DNA of 64,000 bases from Baylisascaris procyonis (Eukaryota > Nematoda > Chromadorea > Rhabditida > Ascarididae). Below the pieces are notes generated by a model. It had not been told where the DNA came from and ran no database searches. It worked only from the letters and a program-made list of their open reading frames with translations. The translations under genes were made by a program, and so were the position numbers. Shown in pieces: positions 1 through 12,400 of this stretch. The DNA lies in the NCBI GenBank assembly GCA_037389465.1, contig JAZARR010000179.1:3258501-3322500 (forward strand). The letters are read 5' to 3'. How positions within the stretch are numbered: the first letter of the stretch is position 1; each line of letters begins with the position of its first letter.

Positions 1-77
1 CGTAAGGTTATTCGAGTGCTATTAAATGAACGCAGTAGGAAAATACTAAAAAAATATGAAAAAAACGATATAATTAC

Positions 78-140
78 CTTGACAGTGCCATTAGGCCTCA
101 GATTATCTGTTTTCTTAATCATTTCGCCATTTACATGAAC
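78..140 (-). CDS. probable internal exon of a gene running off the left edge
   Basis: A 63-base segment on the minus strand is open in one frame. It is bounded by an AG acceptor (ending TTAGCCAG, just above 140) and a GTAATT donor (below 78), both in phase 0. It encodes 21 residues beginning VHVNGEMIKKT and ending RPNGTVK, with ordinary coding composition. The V-x-VNGE start followed by N-G-T-V-K loosely resembles the end of an S4-type RNA-binding fold, but this is too short to name a family. The rest of the gene would lie left of the window and possibly upstream in 141-700, where I found no convincing partner exon. Function unknown. Confidence 0.3.
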
Positions 141-3100
141 CTGGCTAATGGCAGAAGAAATTAATCTCTTTTGCGTTCCATAACACAAAACATGTTTACA
201 GATTTTTTTCTAACTTCAGGCGATAGTTAACAAGAGGCAAATGTTATTCAACAGTACATCATACATGGTGCAAGAACTATTTCTTATTGCCCGAAACCGG
301 AAGCACATTTATCGATGCAATAATTCACGGGAATCGATTGATGTGATATATGAGAAATGGATCACTAATGAAGTTTTTTATTTATATATACATTACAGTT
401 GTATATATCAGTGTGCATAAATTTTTATTTATATACATTACAGTTGTCACTATTACAAATACAATTTCCTCTTTGTTCTGAGACCCTTTCGAGAGCAAAT
501 TTTACTAGAAGTAAGCTGTAGAAACTTCTTTAAGAAATATTCTCCAATATAGGCGAGATCGAGTCTTAAAAACTTAGGAACTGCCACTTGAAATGAAAGA
601 ATCAGAGGAGGTCATTGATGGGGAGCTGGAGAAATTTCCCTAAGACTTAGAAAAAGAAAAATGACAAATTATTTGTCAGCTGTTTTGAAAAATTTGAATT
701 TGCTCTGATCAGAAATTGAAATGTCAAGTTTTGATCATTTGCAGCTTAATTTTCTGGTTAGTTGTGATGTCGTACACGAAAAAAACCGCAGCACCTCACA
801 TTCTTCTCGCAGATAAAGACCCAACGTTCCTATGAATGGCATTTTTTTGAAATTATGCAAAAATTAACAGGATTAAATTTACGTTTCATACGGCATCTAA
901 TCTGCTAAATTTCATCTCCTCTTTGTTTTAGCATAATATTTCTTTTGATTTAAAAAATAAAGCACTGAACATCGACATTTTGAAGAGGTGCGCTTTTTTT
1001 GCAGCAAAGCATCCAACATGAAGAAGAAAATAATTTAAAACAAGTAGACCGAAGAGTTTTGCAGTTGAAAAAAAAAAGTTTCGAAAAATGACTGCTGGTG
1101 GTCTGCAAAATGAGACGATCAGTTAAATCTCGAAGAAATTTCAACAATTATCGAATATCTTCAAAGTGCACGTTCTACTATAGTGTGTAATTTTGACAGT
1201 TGTATATCTCAACCGCAGAGGTAAAGTTCCAGCAATTATTGGAAGTGCCTCATTTGTTTCGCATGCGTTTTGCTAAATTTTTAGCTATGCATATAGGACG
1301 TCCTTAGACAAAATGCGAACTGCGTAACGAAATTTTTCCCAGAACGTTTTGGTGGATTCTATAATCATCAAGGAGAAAGCGCATTCCTTGATAACTGCAT
1401 ATATAATGAAACGATGGAATAATGCATATAGGAAAAACTGCCGAAATATCAAACAAAACAATCCCTCTTGCGCTATAATGAGTGTGTGATATAAACAATA
1501 TCAATATAAACACGATAAAATTTGTTTTGAAAAAAATAATTGGGAAAATGAGGCAAAAGTTGATAGAAAGTAAGTGAGGAAAGCACTAAATTCCATTCTC
1601 GTGTTTAACGTTTAACTGTTCCATGAGAGACGCATGCCCATATCAATCCAACATGAAGGAATAACACCTTTCGCGAGTAAAGTCAACTGAAGGACCTTCG
1701 GTCAGTTGACTCTTAACGGATGTCGATAGGATGACTATTGATACCGCATAATTTTTTTTTTTTTTTGGAAATGGAAGTCCCAGCTTAATAGAAAATAGCA
1801 GATGGAATGAAAAATTGATCATTTGAGTAGTTTTGCTTACATGTCATGGGCGTAGTTAAACACCTTAACAGTATACGAATATAAAGCAAATTGCAGTTAT
1901 TTACAAGTGAAAAGTTATGCAGTAATTGAACACTTGATATTTGAAGTTATTCTCTTTTTTATGAGCGTACTAATGAGGGGAATTGGGAGGAACGATTCTC
2001 TTAAATGCAACTTTCAAATTCGAAAATTTTGAATAATTTTTAAACGATTTTTCATTTTTAGGAATTTCAAGAAATTTTCGATAAATCCGAAAAGACAGAT
2101 GCCCATCTACATCTTTCATACTCTAATGCAGCATTAGACAACTATTTATAAAAGATAGTGAAAGCAAATATAGAAGGAATATACATCACATCAATGCTTT
2201 TGTAACAGTATGAGGTATGCATAATAACATCAGCGATTACATTAAAAAAACGAATTTATTTATGGCACTGTTCAACTGCATCGCTCGAAAAAATTTACAA
2301 ACAATATAACGGTACGAATTTAGCTTAGGAATATCAAAATCGTATAACATTGGCTTATAAAAATGCTCCGACGATTTTGATAAAACCCATGCCAACAAAG
2401 GCTAAATAGCAACGATTTGTCGGAAAAACTCATGCCTTGACAGAAAAATACATTTCTAATGGCAAAAATACCTTTATTGCCTGCAGATTTTCAGTGGACA
2501 ATACGAGAGTAAGTTGTAATGAATTGTATAGTAATAAGTTACCGATGTGTATCGAGTTCTTTCGTCGATAAATTAATACGAAAAATGCCGAATGTTTGAA
2601 GGAATGAATATGCTTCAACTTAAAAACATCTCTTACCGAAGTCGTGGAAAACTTTATGAAGAATCTAAATGAAGTGAGTCTACAGTTTCCAAAAAGAATA
2701 CACACTCGAAGATTCATTTAGTCCGAAGTTAACGGTCAGTAATATTACATCATAAAGAAATTCTCATAGGCAGTAGCAATCAGACTACTTTCTTTATCGG
2801 TTTTTATGATTGTTGGAGTGAATTATTTAACGATTTTGGCATGAAAAGCTTGAGGAAATAACGAGGTGGTAACTCGCGAATATCCGATCAATCCAATTGA
2901 CGCAGCTATAGTCCGCAATAGTAGTCCAGCATCAGTAGTAGTAGTCATTACCATATGCTTCAACCGTTTCATCTATAATGAATAGCCATTACAGTGGGCG
3001 AGAGTGCAGTATACTCAGTCAGCATTTTTGATTATCAAGGGAAAACCTTTAAAATCATATTTCAAAGCTCCTATCTTTCCTCCTTTCCCCCTCTCCACCT

Positions 3101-4174
3101 CCATATCACACGCCATGCCATGTGTGTATCCTGTACTAGAAGAGCCATTTTTTGTGACGCATAGGCTCAAATTATGAGACGAATACAATAAGGGCTCTTC
3201 CGGAAACGGTATTGTGTAAGAAACTGGCTGCTGTTTGTTGACTTGAGGCAATTTAGGCTCGAGGAGCTATTTTTTCAGACTTAACGGATGCATGCAATAA
3301 ATATAAATCTTTACTGGATTCTTTCAACTAAATTTCCTCGATAACGTATAAAAAGACGACCAGTGAACAATTGTATGCGTATGCTGTAAGGCTTAAAATT
3401 AGTAGGACCATTAAGGTGTAACTGTTGCCTAGTGTTTGATTAAAATAATTCGATCACTGATAAAATACTTCGAAATATTTGGTTCAGCAGAGGTGATGAG
3501 GCGGAAAATATGGAAAATAAACAAAGCAACTCACTTCTCGCATATAACTGAAGGAAGATAGAATCTGCAAAAAAGGATGATTTTTAGGCCAAAATTGTAT
3601 AGACATTGAGGTAGGGGTGAAAAGCACGTCTACGAGAACGTTACGAATTTAAGATTACGATTAGCAACACGCAAGCTTAATGCCGGAAAAAAGGGGAATG
3701 CTAAAAAAAGTTGGCACGAATTTCCATCACTAGGTGATGCTAAATTATTGGAAGAGTGGGTTCAACGGAAATTACAAGCAAACGCGGAAATTATCTAGAA
3801 GAAACGGGTAAACAAATAAATATACGAATTAGCAAACAACAAAAATATTGACGCTTATGTTTCATCAAAAAAGGAGGATTCCGGAAAAAGAAATTCTTGG
3901 AAAGCACATCACAATTCCGGAGTATACTTCATACATATATTAGAAAGCTTATCTGTTCTTACAGTTAAGATGAGCTGGTGGCATTTTTATGTTTCATCTT
4001 ACCAGTTCTCTGCAAAATTATAAGAAGACCACAGGCCTCTGGCTGAGTTAAAACTTATCTCAATTATACACACTTTTTCCACGAAAAAAACTCGTCATTT
4101 TTTATAATCTCACTTGTGCGTATAGTGGAAGTATGGATAAGGGCGAATGTTTTTCATAGCCGAAGGAAAGTTTA
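141..4174. other. gene-poor stretch; small inverted repeat only
   Basis: I see no well-supported gene here. The stretch contains a perfect 10-base inverted repeat at 1681-1711 and a pyrimidine-rich tract near 3070-3105. A minus-strand open frame at 3015-3251 lacks a good start or acceptor. A 30-base segment at 3533-3562 (minus) has a good acceptor (TTTTTTGCAG) and donor (GTGAGT) but no partner exons. Confidence 0.4.
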
Positions 4175-4246
4175 CCTCCAAAACGGAATGAACCCGAGAT
4201 CACTCGCTTGCCATGCAAGTGCTTTGCCACTGAGCTATTGAGCTTC
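4175..4246 (-). pseudogene. tRNA-like pseudogene or tRNA-derived repeat
   Basis: Read on the minus strand, about 72 bases follow tRNA order. A D-arm-like TAGCTCAGTGGCAAAGC is followed by an anticodon arm whose stem (CTTGC with GCGAG) pairs in all five positions around a seven-base loop ATGGCAA (T33; GGC at 34-36). A GGTTCATTCC T-loop-like stretch comes next. The T stem keeps only about three pairs, the D stem three of four, and the acceptor stem pairs poorly. This suggests a decayed tRNA gene or the head of a tRNA-derived SINE rather than a working tRNA. A covariance-model search would decide. Confidence 0.4.
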
Positions 4247-4425
4247 TTAACTTTTCACATAAATATTCATTTAATCAGATTGATGAATTGTGAAAGTAAG
4301 AAGCCTCACCAAATATGGGGGAGGGGAGTGGAAGAGTTGACCATCAGGATGTATTACTTATAACGAACGGAAAAATCTGCAGCAGGTCCGTCTTCACTGC
4401 AGCGAAATTACGAATGCTTTTCATT

Positions 4426-6740
4426 TTATGTAGAAAATCTACTATAGAAATGCGCTGAAACTAGGAACGCCTTTCTCAGAGGTTTGGAGACGTTATATTT
4501 CAGAGGTTTTATCGAATAGGATATCGAGGAAGGTGTTATTATCTGCACTATGTGAATGCGTTAAAGAAAGTGAAGCAATAAACTTACTGTTGGGAAGGCC
4601 TTGGCCACAGCAAAAGCTGTAGTTGTATCGCATAGATTGATGGCAGAATGTGTATGGCGGACAGAATTTACTACCTGGTTTGTTTATGCAAAGATCAGTT
4701 AGCAATGGCATTTCATGCTGGTCAACGACAACGCCCAAAGCGCGTAAAGCACAAGTCAACTCCACGAATTTCACTGTACCCGCTGTAAACAACAACCTTC
4801 AACAGTATTAGAAAGTGAATTCCCTACAGTCGTCACCAGGATGGCGTGCAATGGTCTTGAAAATACTGCCAAATTTCAGAATAAAAGTTTTGATCGTTAA
4901 TACATCGAGAGCCATACTAAAGGTACAAAATTATGAGGATTGCTTCTTTGCTCCGTCACCTTAGGCCTCAGGACTGCAATTGCCATAGCCTAATTACACA
5001 AGCAGGTAGTCTCTAGGTACGAAAATGATGAATATCAGGATAAAAATTAGTTCTTACCTTCAGAATTATTATTGTTATTCGCACATATTAGAGTTGGAGA
5101 ATACTGTTAAGGTGAAAAATGGCAAAAATTATTCCAACGAAATTTTCGAGAGCTATTCTTTTCCCTGTAAAAGGCTTTTTGGATACGGATGAGGAAGACG
5201 TTGTGACTTACGAGAGAAGTTTTGATCCATGCACGATTGGAGATCATCATAAATGACGGAAGTACTGACTAGTTGACAACCTTCACGAAATCCATAACAT
5301 AAGTCATGTTCCTTTGAGTAGTAAAACTGAAAATGGATCGCTCTTTTTGCTCCCCATTTGTTGCACTTCATTAGTGCAGAATCCGACCAACTGGCTAGTG
5401 AATCAACAAAAGAAATAGAACAATGCGCTGAACTGTGATCTAGATTAACTTCAGGCCTCCTATTGACTGTGGAATGTCCCACTGCGAAGCAATACTCTTT
5501 CTTATCAGCGCCATGTCTATATGTGGCGTTGATCCTACATGGTTAACTTCAGGCAAACAAAAATTAATGAGAAGATATCACTTCATTTACATCAATAATC
5601 ACCGGATAGAGTGGTTTAACTATATTATGACAAACCGGAAGACTCTGAATTAGTTAACACAACGGCAAAATGGAAGACAGCTGGCAAAGACCTTAATTAA
5701 AACCAGGCAATTTTTACCACACGTTTTATCATTCACCATACTGTGGCTGCTAGTCATACAAAACAATACCACTCGTCTACAGGCAGCGACATTATTTCAT
5801 CAAGTAATAGAATTATGTAAGTACTGAAAACGTGGTGGGTAGCTCCAAATAGTCACGAATGAAATTTCTGAGCGACAAGCTCTGATCAGATATTCCAAAC
5901 CGGATTCTTTTGATAGCCTCTGCGATTTACTGCGGGCTCCTTCGTTCATATGATTCCTCATTCGAAAACTGTTTGCCTTTGCTGGTGATTTAATCAATGA
6001 GAATGATGATCTAGAATTCGATTTTTCGGATGTCGGAGAATAATCGAGAATAACGCGGCTAATTTCTTCAAGAAATTATTGAGAATACTGAGTTATCTCT
6101 TTTGGTTTCTTCTTAAGAATATGGCTGTGTTATATAAAAATTACTTACCTTTATTGGCTGTAAAGCATAGTTTTTCCCAGTGCAGTATTCGGGAGCGCCA
6201 TACAAAGCAAATACAGTTGAAAACAGCCCTGAAACAACGGTAACGTACAAGAGATTGGCTATTGATAACGGAAGAGTTGTAGACATCAAGAAATATTTCA
6301 AGTGAGGTCGTCGATTCACGTCTAACATTGAGCATGTTCTTCGATTAAATGCTGATAATACTTTTTAACAATCATTTCATATGGCAACGTTGTTAGGAAT
6401 ATACTAATTTTTCTAATAAATAAAATATCTTCAAGTGTTTGATGCAAAGGACTTAGCTATGCAGTCAAGTGTTATGCTGAAGTATAATGACTGATAATCG
6501 ATCGACAGGTGATATGAATGATTGCTCGAACACAATTCCTTTATGCTCCATTTTTCCTTTATTCTCTTTTTTTTTGCCTCCAAATTTGAGATGATGAATT
6601 AGTGAATAAAAAGAGGCAATTCTAGAAAGCAGTACCACCTATTTCAACTAATACATCACCGTTCAAAATTTCATGAGGAAACATTTAAAAATCTTACCGT
6701 TAAATGCAGCTATTCTAAGAAGGGTTGAAAATATTTCCAT
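4426..6740 (-). CDS. secreted Kunitz-like / lustrin-type cysteine-rich protein
   Basis: Spliced minus-strand gene of about 211 residues. Exons: 6698-6740, 6149-6228, 5212-5500 (upper end provisional), 4588-4782, 4426-4454. Phases agree at 6698/6228 (1), 5212/4782 (1) and 4588/4454 (1); the 6149 donor is phase 0. The start ATG lies three bases after a TTTCTTTCAG acceptor, typical of spliced-leader trans-splicing. Residues 1-30 form a hydrophobic signal peptide (MEIFSTLLRIAAFNG...). Residues 68-131 resemble a divergent Kunitz domain: HFQFYY, then CYGFREGC, then a final DDLQSCM, with non-standard spacing and no sixth cysteine. Residues 169-196 (CINKPGSKFCPPYTFCHQ...FCC) match the lustrin/EB-type cysteine motif, with a possible N-glycosylation site at Asn191. 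Such pairings are known in nematode cuticle or secreted inhibitor proteins. Inhibitory activity is not assured. Weakest point: the purine-rich acceptor at 5501, so an exon may be missing between 5500 and 6149. Confidence 0.6.
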
Positions 6741-6748
6741 TACCTGAA

Positions 6749-8623
6749 AGAAAATTATACAAGGACTTCAAGACAGTTGACTTCATGAATTATCATATAG
6801 AATATAAACATTTCAAACTTTATTTGGCGTAGTGAGAAATGAAGACCGTATGTTTAACGAGCACATGGCTATTTAGCTGATTTTTCTTCCTTGATCATAT
6901 GTTAGAGAGGGATTCAGACCGTATTCACTGGCTTCTATAAATAAAATAGAAAATCATATAAAGATGAAATATATGAGCTTGTGATGTCGTCAAATATCTC
7001 GCCTAAAATCATGGGTGCCAACAGGTCAATGCGATAACATCTGGATATCAGGATCAACAAACTACAAGGACTTCGATATAAGCAGCTAACTTGCAAGAAA
7101 AAGTCAACCACGAGTGTGCAATGTTCGCTGAACAGTTGATTGATGACACGGCCACAGAACAAAGCATTTGCAAATCCACATGCCGAACAATGCCCTTCTC
7201 TTTGAGCAATATGAAGCAGATAATGGTGATCGAAGCATTGAGAGTCATATGAAAAAGAGTAGAAATGCTTGGTGGCCGTTGAAAAAATGTTTGTTACAAC
7301 AATATAACAAAAACATAAAGGACATATCAGTTTTGCACGAATTTTTCTCGGATTCTATTGCTCGAGATAAATTCTTAGGAAAATTTCACCGATCATCAAT
7401 TGTAGCTCTCATTTTTATTTCATTTTTTTGCAAACTAGCAATAGAGAGATGTATTATAGTGAAATTGTGAGTGTGATCATCGATATATATGTCCCGCTGA
7501 TTCGTCCAATGTCTCGAGAATCAATGAAATGAATTTTGTTTCATTGAAAAATTAGAGATGAACTTTATTGAATACAACGTACGTTATAAGTGAACTAGCT
7601 CAAATAACAAATTTCACGTCATCACATCAAAATCTGAAGAAATTTTTGCGCAATCTTGTAGAGATGCCTGCAAAGATATAGCATTTTGCTCATCCCTTTA
7701 ATTGCTCATAATCGCACTTACTGCTTATGCCACCTTTGCGAGGTGATTCTATGCGCGTAAAAAAATTTTTCCGATTCAATACTAATTTCTTAATTTTTCC
7801 AGTGATCAGGATAGATTTCTTCTCACTTCTTCACTGAAATCAGTTACCTAAGGAAATAACCAATTTATTACGCAAATTTTTGTACTGAATACTTGAAGTT
7901 GCTCAGGCTGCTCCACAAGCGTATCGATATTTGTGGAGTAGTCTAGTTTTTAATGGTTTCTTACTGCATAAATTACGAAGAGTAGGGTCCCTTATGAAGC
8001 CACTTTTGCTATTGGCGAAAGGGAAATAACTCTCTATGAGGAAATGGGAATATGGTGAAGACAACGCACCGATACAAATATGACCCTTTAGCAAAAGAAA
8101 AAATATGATGCAACTGCTATCGCACTTGAAATGTGGTGGAAGAGGAAGCGTGAGATGCGTCGTGCGATATCGTGCAAGCTGGGCGCTGATTTGGAAATGG
8201 AACAAAGGACTTCATTATACGCAAATTTTGCGATCACTACTGTCTGCGTACGAGTGTGGTATGTGATATCATGGTCGGATAAAGATTGAGGGGAATATGC
8301 AATATATAAACCAAAATGAAACGTCTAGATATAGTGCAAATATGATACAGTTGCATTTCAGGGGAACTATAGCATAGTAAAGCAGATCGCTAATTTTTAT
8401 TGCTAAATCGCAAACCCGCATATCCGTTTCAAAATGACACATTTCAGAAGCATGGTTTACAACTTCGCCAGTTTTTCAAGGAGAACTTAAAGTCTTCATT
8501 TGCACGTTTGAGAGCGCTATCGGCTTCATAGACATTGACATAAACCGATATGCACCTTGATTGTTTCCATTCCGCTCAAAAAGTAAACGAAACGGATAGC
8601 CGCTTGTGGTTGCCACGCCTTAC
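6749..8623. other. no supported gene
   Basis: Several 64-100-codon open frames occur on both strands (around 6935-7248, 7168-7470 and 7903-8205). None has a good start context, splice borders or recognisable domain. I treat this as intergenic. Confidence 0.4.
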
Positions 8624-8686
8624 CTGCAACGCCTATACGGACAGTTGCAACCTTCTTCGCGGAAGCTGTACTTCGCTTTACGCTTC
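8624..8686 (-). CDS. possible Cys-rich exon, strand uncertain
   Basis: This 63-base block lies in a locally GC-richer patch (about 8550-8700). On the minus strand it ends at a strong GTAAGG donor after ...TTGCAG and reads through 20 codons rich in basic residues and cysteine (KRKAKYSF then GCNCPYRRC). That resembles part of a processed secreted peptide. Entry and exit phase would both be 2. The upstream acceptor (TTTGAG) is weak and no partner exon was found. The plus strand is also open here, with several cysteines, from an ATG at 8550 to 8822, so the coding strand is not settled. Confidence 0.28.
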
Positions 8687-11600
8687 CTCAAATCACATAG
8701 ATATGATTATCAACTTATTTTTGATATTAATTTTTTATATTTGCAATGATGTTACGAAGGTATCGCGTTATTTTGTCCTGAATAAAACAATACAACATGG
8801 CCACTCAGCCTTGCAGCCGTAGAATTCTCCGCACTTTTGCTGTAAAAGTGGAGATGCGATCATGAAATCTTGCAATATTTCATCGCGGCTTGAAATTCTC
8901 TGCACTTATTAACTCAATTCTCTTTTCGCATCCAGTTGATTTCATCAACAAGAAAAGAAAAATTATTTCAATCGCAACATATTTCTTGTGCAAAATTATT
9001 TTCAATAATCTTGCGTGATGGCTATACTCATATGCACTGACTACGATATAATATCAGCAATTTGTAGAATACAATTCTTAGCTATAATACATGAACTTTT
9101 TGCTGTTTTCCCTCAAAGTTCTGGATTAGCAAATTGGAATGCTTTAGTTACGAGCATGAAGAAGCTTGGTGTTTATAGTGATTAATTGGTACAGGGGATA
9201 AATGTCTGCAATAAAGATTCCATACCTGAGGGGACCGTCAGCGGAAAGAAATGGTCCACAAACCCTGAAGTCAAATAACGAAGGTCCACAAATTCCGGAG
9301 GCTCATTCACATCACTTCCAAAGCCGCCAATGCCGCCTTAAAAAATCCACTGCCTCAGGCATAATTATTCAGGAGAGGTGGGATGAGAATGGGGTGGAAA
9401 AGTAGGAAGTTCTCACTTCCCTAAAGATATAATTTTTAAAACGTTCAGCGATTATTTTCCTCATTTTAAATCACTGTAATGCAAATACAGTTTTAACAAA
9501 AATATGGATATTATCAGAGCTGTCTTTGCAATCAATTAAAAGTATATTATGTGAATATTCAAGAAAATACTTTCAGTTGCAATTTTGATAAATGCGATAT
9601 CAAATGAAAGAATTTGATAAGAAGATTACAAGCTATCAAAGTTTGCGTTTTTCTTGAGCAAAAAAATATAGTCAGATTTAGTTGTTTTTTTTTCATACTG
9701 GAATAATCAAAATTCATTGCGAAAATGACTTACAAATAAGTCACTATCATGCTCTCAGCGACAAGCTTTTCGTTAGTGCTATGCGCTTTGTATTTGAAAA
9801 TTGTTGAACGAATGCACTGTCAAAGATTTCCAACTTTCGTATCTTTCAGTTCCTTCCTGAACCGTTTCATATCTGAGCCCTATCAAAGACTACATTTCCT
9901 TTTAGTCATCGACCTATCTTTCCTCTGAAGGAAAGAGAAGTTCGTTACTTTTATTTAAATATCACTCGTTTGACATAAGTATAACTATGCCTCTACTTCT
10001 TTGGTGTTTTTACTTTGCTTTGTAGCACAGCTATGCTGATATGATCGCTGAAAATCATGGTAAGTTCTTGTCTAAAATGCTGGATTGAAGGCTCGTAAGG
10101 AAAATAACTGCAAATAAAAGAGGCGTCGATTGCCAAAGGAAGCCTTCCTCTTCTCATTGCTATCTGTATCGTTGCTGATCATACTTTTGAAAGAAATTGA
10201 AAGGGAAGATCTTGGATTGGTTCAGCATTTCTTATTTATCAATTCTTTAATAGGTCTTCCCTATTCATATCTTATCCTCTGACCTCTTACTTATTCAGAA
10301 CTAATGTGACGTCTATGATGCATATCTTAGCAATGAAGCATAACTAAGTGCGAGTTTAATGGGCTATAAGCGCTATATAAGTCGAAAAATTAATTAAAGC
10401 ATACGAACAATAAAAAATTAAATCCTTTTTTAGTGAAAGAAGTAATAATTTTCTACAGGTAATGCAGCCTAGCATCTTCACTTGTATATATCTCGCATAT
10501 AAAACGACGTTTATTAGATGGCGTAATATTTGCTGCATATCATTACATAATTGAGTCAAATTGCCTTGCAAATAATGGAATTTCTATGAGTGAATAAAAG
10601 TAAGTAAAACGAATTATATAACGATTAACAATATCACTCTATGAGTTAATCGTCCAGCGTTTTCTACTCATATCCCCACAGACGCAATAAAATTGATGTA
10701 AAACGAAGTTGATTAAATTGAGTGCGATATCCGCCTAACAAACAAACAATCGAAATTACATTTTCCTAATAGTTAACTTCTATTACGTAGTCTCTGTTTT
10801 TCTATTTATTTTCGTGTAAAAGTAATCGCTTTTCTTTCGAATTTACTATAATTAACCAATAAGGCAAAGATTATTTTTAGACTGCAAGATATTTAGAATT
10901 TTATGCACCATATAAAACCTTCAAAAAATTATATCTTTCCCACCCACATATGTGAAACACAAGGCAATCGCAAGTTTACAAATTGAATGGCATATTATGC
11001 GAAAGTTGGACAAATTGTAAACAATAGCCTCAAGTTTAGGCACGCTAGAAACAATAGGCCTTTTCTTTGCCTTAGCACTAAGTGCAATTTCCTGATAACT
11101 CTTTATTCTTTTTGCGCTTTCTTTTCACTGATGTGTAACATTCTAGTAGTTACTATGTGGAGATTGATTTTGGAGTCAAATCTGCGCGTTTTGCATTGAT
11201 CGATAAAAGGGAATAGGGTGGCTGGAGTTGTTAAATGTTCATCCTGAGTGGCTTCTTTCCTGAATGAATTTGTGATTCAATAGAGAATTGGGGAGAGTTT
11301 TTCATCCAGTAAAACTCTGACAATATTTCATATTTGCGGATAGAATTAAGCAGCTTTTGCATTTTTGTGACAGAAAAACAATAATTCTAGAAAAAAAAGC
11401 ACTCATCACAGCTTTGAAAGAATTTTCCCAGCCGGCTTTAAGGAGAATACTTATTTTTTTCTACGTCTTTTGTCACTTTCTTGCCTTCTGCTACTCCCTC
11501 ATTCTGTTCTCCATCTTCTCTTCCTTTCTTCGACCCCCGATACGTCGATAACACAATTTCCTTTGCTGATTACATTGAGTGTATAAGACATCAGTTCTAC

Positions 11601-12400
11601 TTTCAGCAGTCAGGACGATAACTGCGTTTCCAACATTTCTTCTAAAATATTCATTTTATGCGAGAATTATGTTGGGAAACTTTGCAACGAAAATGAACGA
11701 TACACAATGAGCTGTGAAATTCATTTACTCTTTAGCCTAATACAACTGCCTCTCCCTTGAGTAAATCCACCTCTTTTCTATTACTGCTTTATTGAGATTT
11801 TTTGATACAATGTAAAAATTATTGGATTCTGCCCATGGAAAGTAATCCGAGATTTGTGAGCTTGTATGGAAGTGTCATTGAAAAGATAAGGGGAGAGAAT
11901 TATCGGTTTTCAACACGAAATGGTGCAATTACTGATTTTTGTTGCATGAATCGCGATCACACACAATTCCCCTTGAAGGAGAATTGTTTTGGTGAAATTT
12001 TCTTCGTCAACATGCCAACTTCAAATTTTCTGTCCCACCTGAGTCTTTTGGTATCGCATTCCATCCTATGGCTATTCAGTCACTTTATTGCCTTGCATCA
12101 AGCCGCGCTTAAAGATATAGGCTCAGTGGTCTGCCAGTATTCAAAAACAAGAATTTAGGAATTTTTCAAGCAATCCTTCCATAATTCTTCGATGGCTAGT
12201 CTGTTTTAAGAAACTTTGGTCTTCAATCAGAGCAACTCTTAGTCCATTCGACTCAGAATTTCGCGCCTTCCTTTTGGTGATTCGCATGTTGGAATAGGTG
12301 CTCACGGAACCTCGGATATTAAATTTGGCAACGAGGGTGCACGCATATGTAAAAGAATCAGGTACGTGCTTTTGCGTGTAACCGTGCACACAAATGCAGG
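8687..12400. other. mostly non-coding; short repeats
   Basis: No gene is supported. Around 9240-9310 a short imperfect direct repeat occurs (GGTCCACAAA twice, about 40 bases apart), followed by TTCCGGAGGCTCATTC, which recurs in variant form near 15067. At 10026-10059 an exon-like 34-base segment has a good acceptor (CTTTGTAG) and GTAAGT donor and resembles the end of the neuropeptide exon at 16398-16495. Longer frames at 11802-12158 and 12141-12389 look like chance. Confidence 0.35.

Noticed and set aside
6149..6286. Start of the Kunitz-like gene at ATG 6286
   Set aside because: The frame runs upstream of 6228, but a TTGTTTCAG acceptor there joins in phase to a better signal-peptide exon at 6698-6740 preceded by a trans-splice-like acceptor.
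11802..12158. 118-codon plus-strand frame
   Set aside because: No recognisable motif, no splice context; a frame this long is expected a few times by chance in a window of this size.
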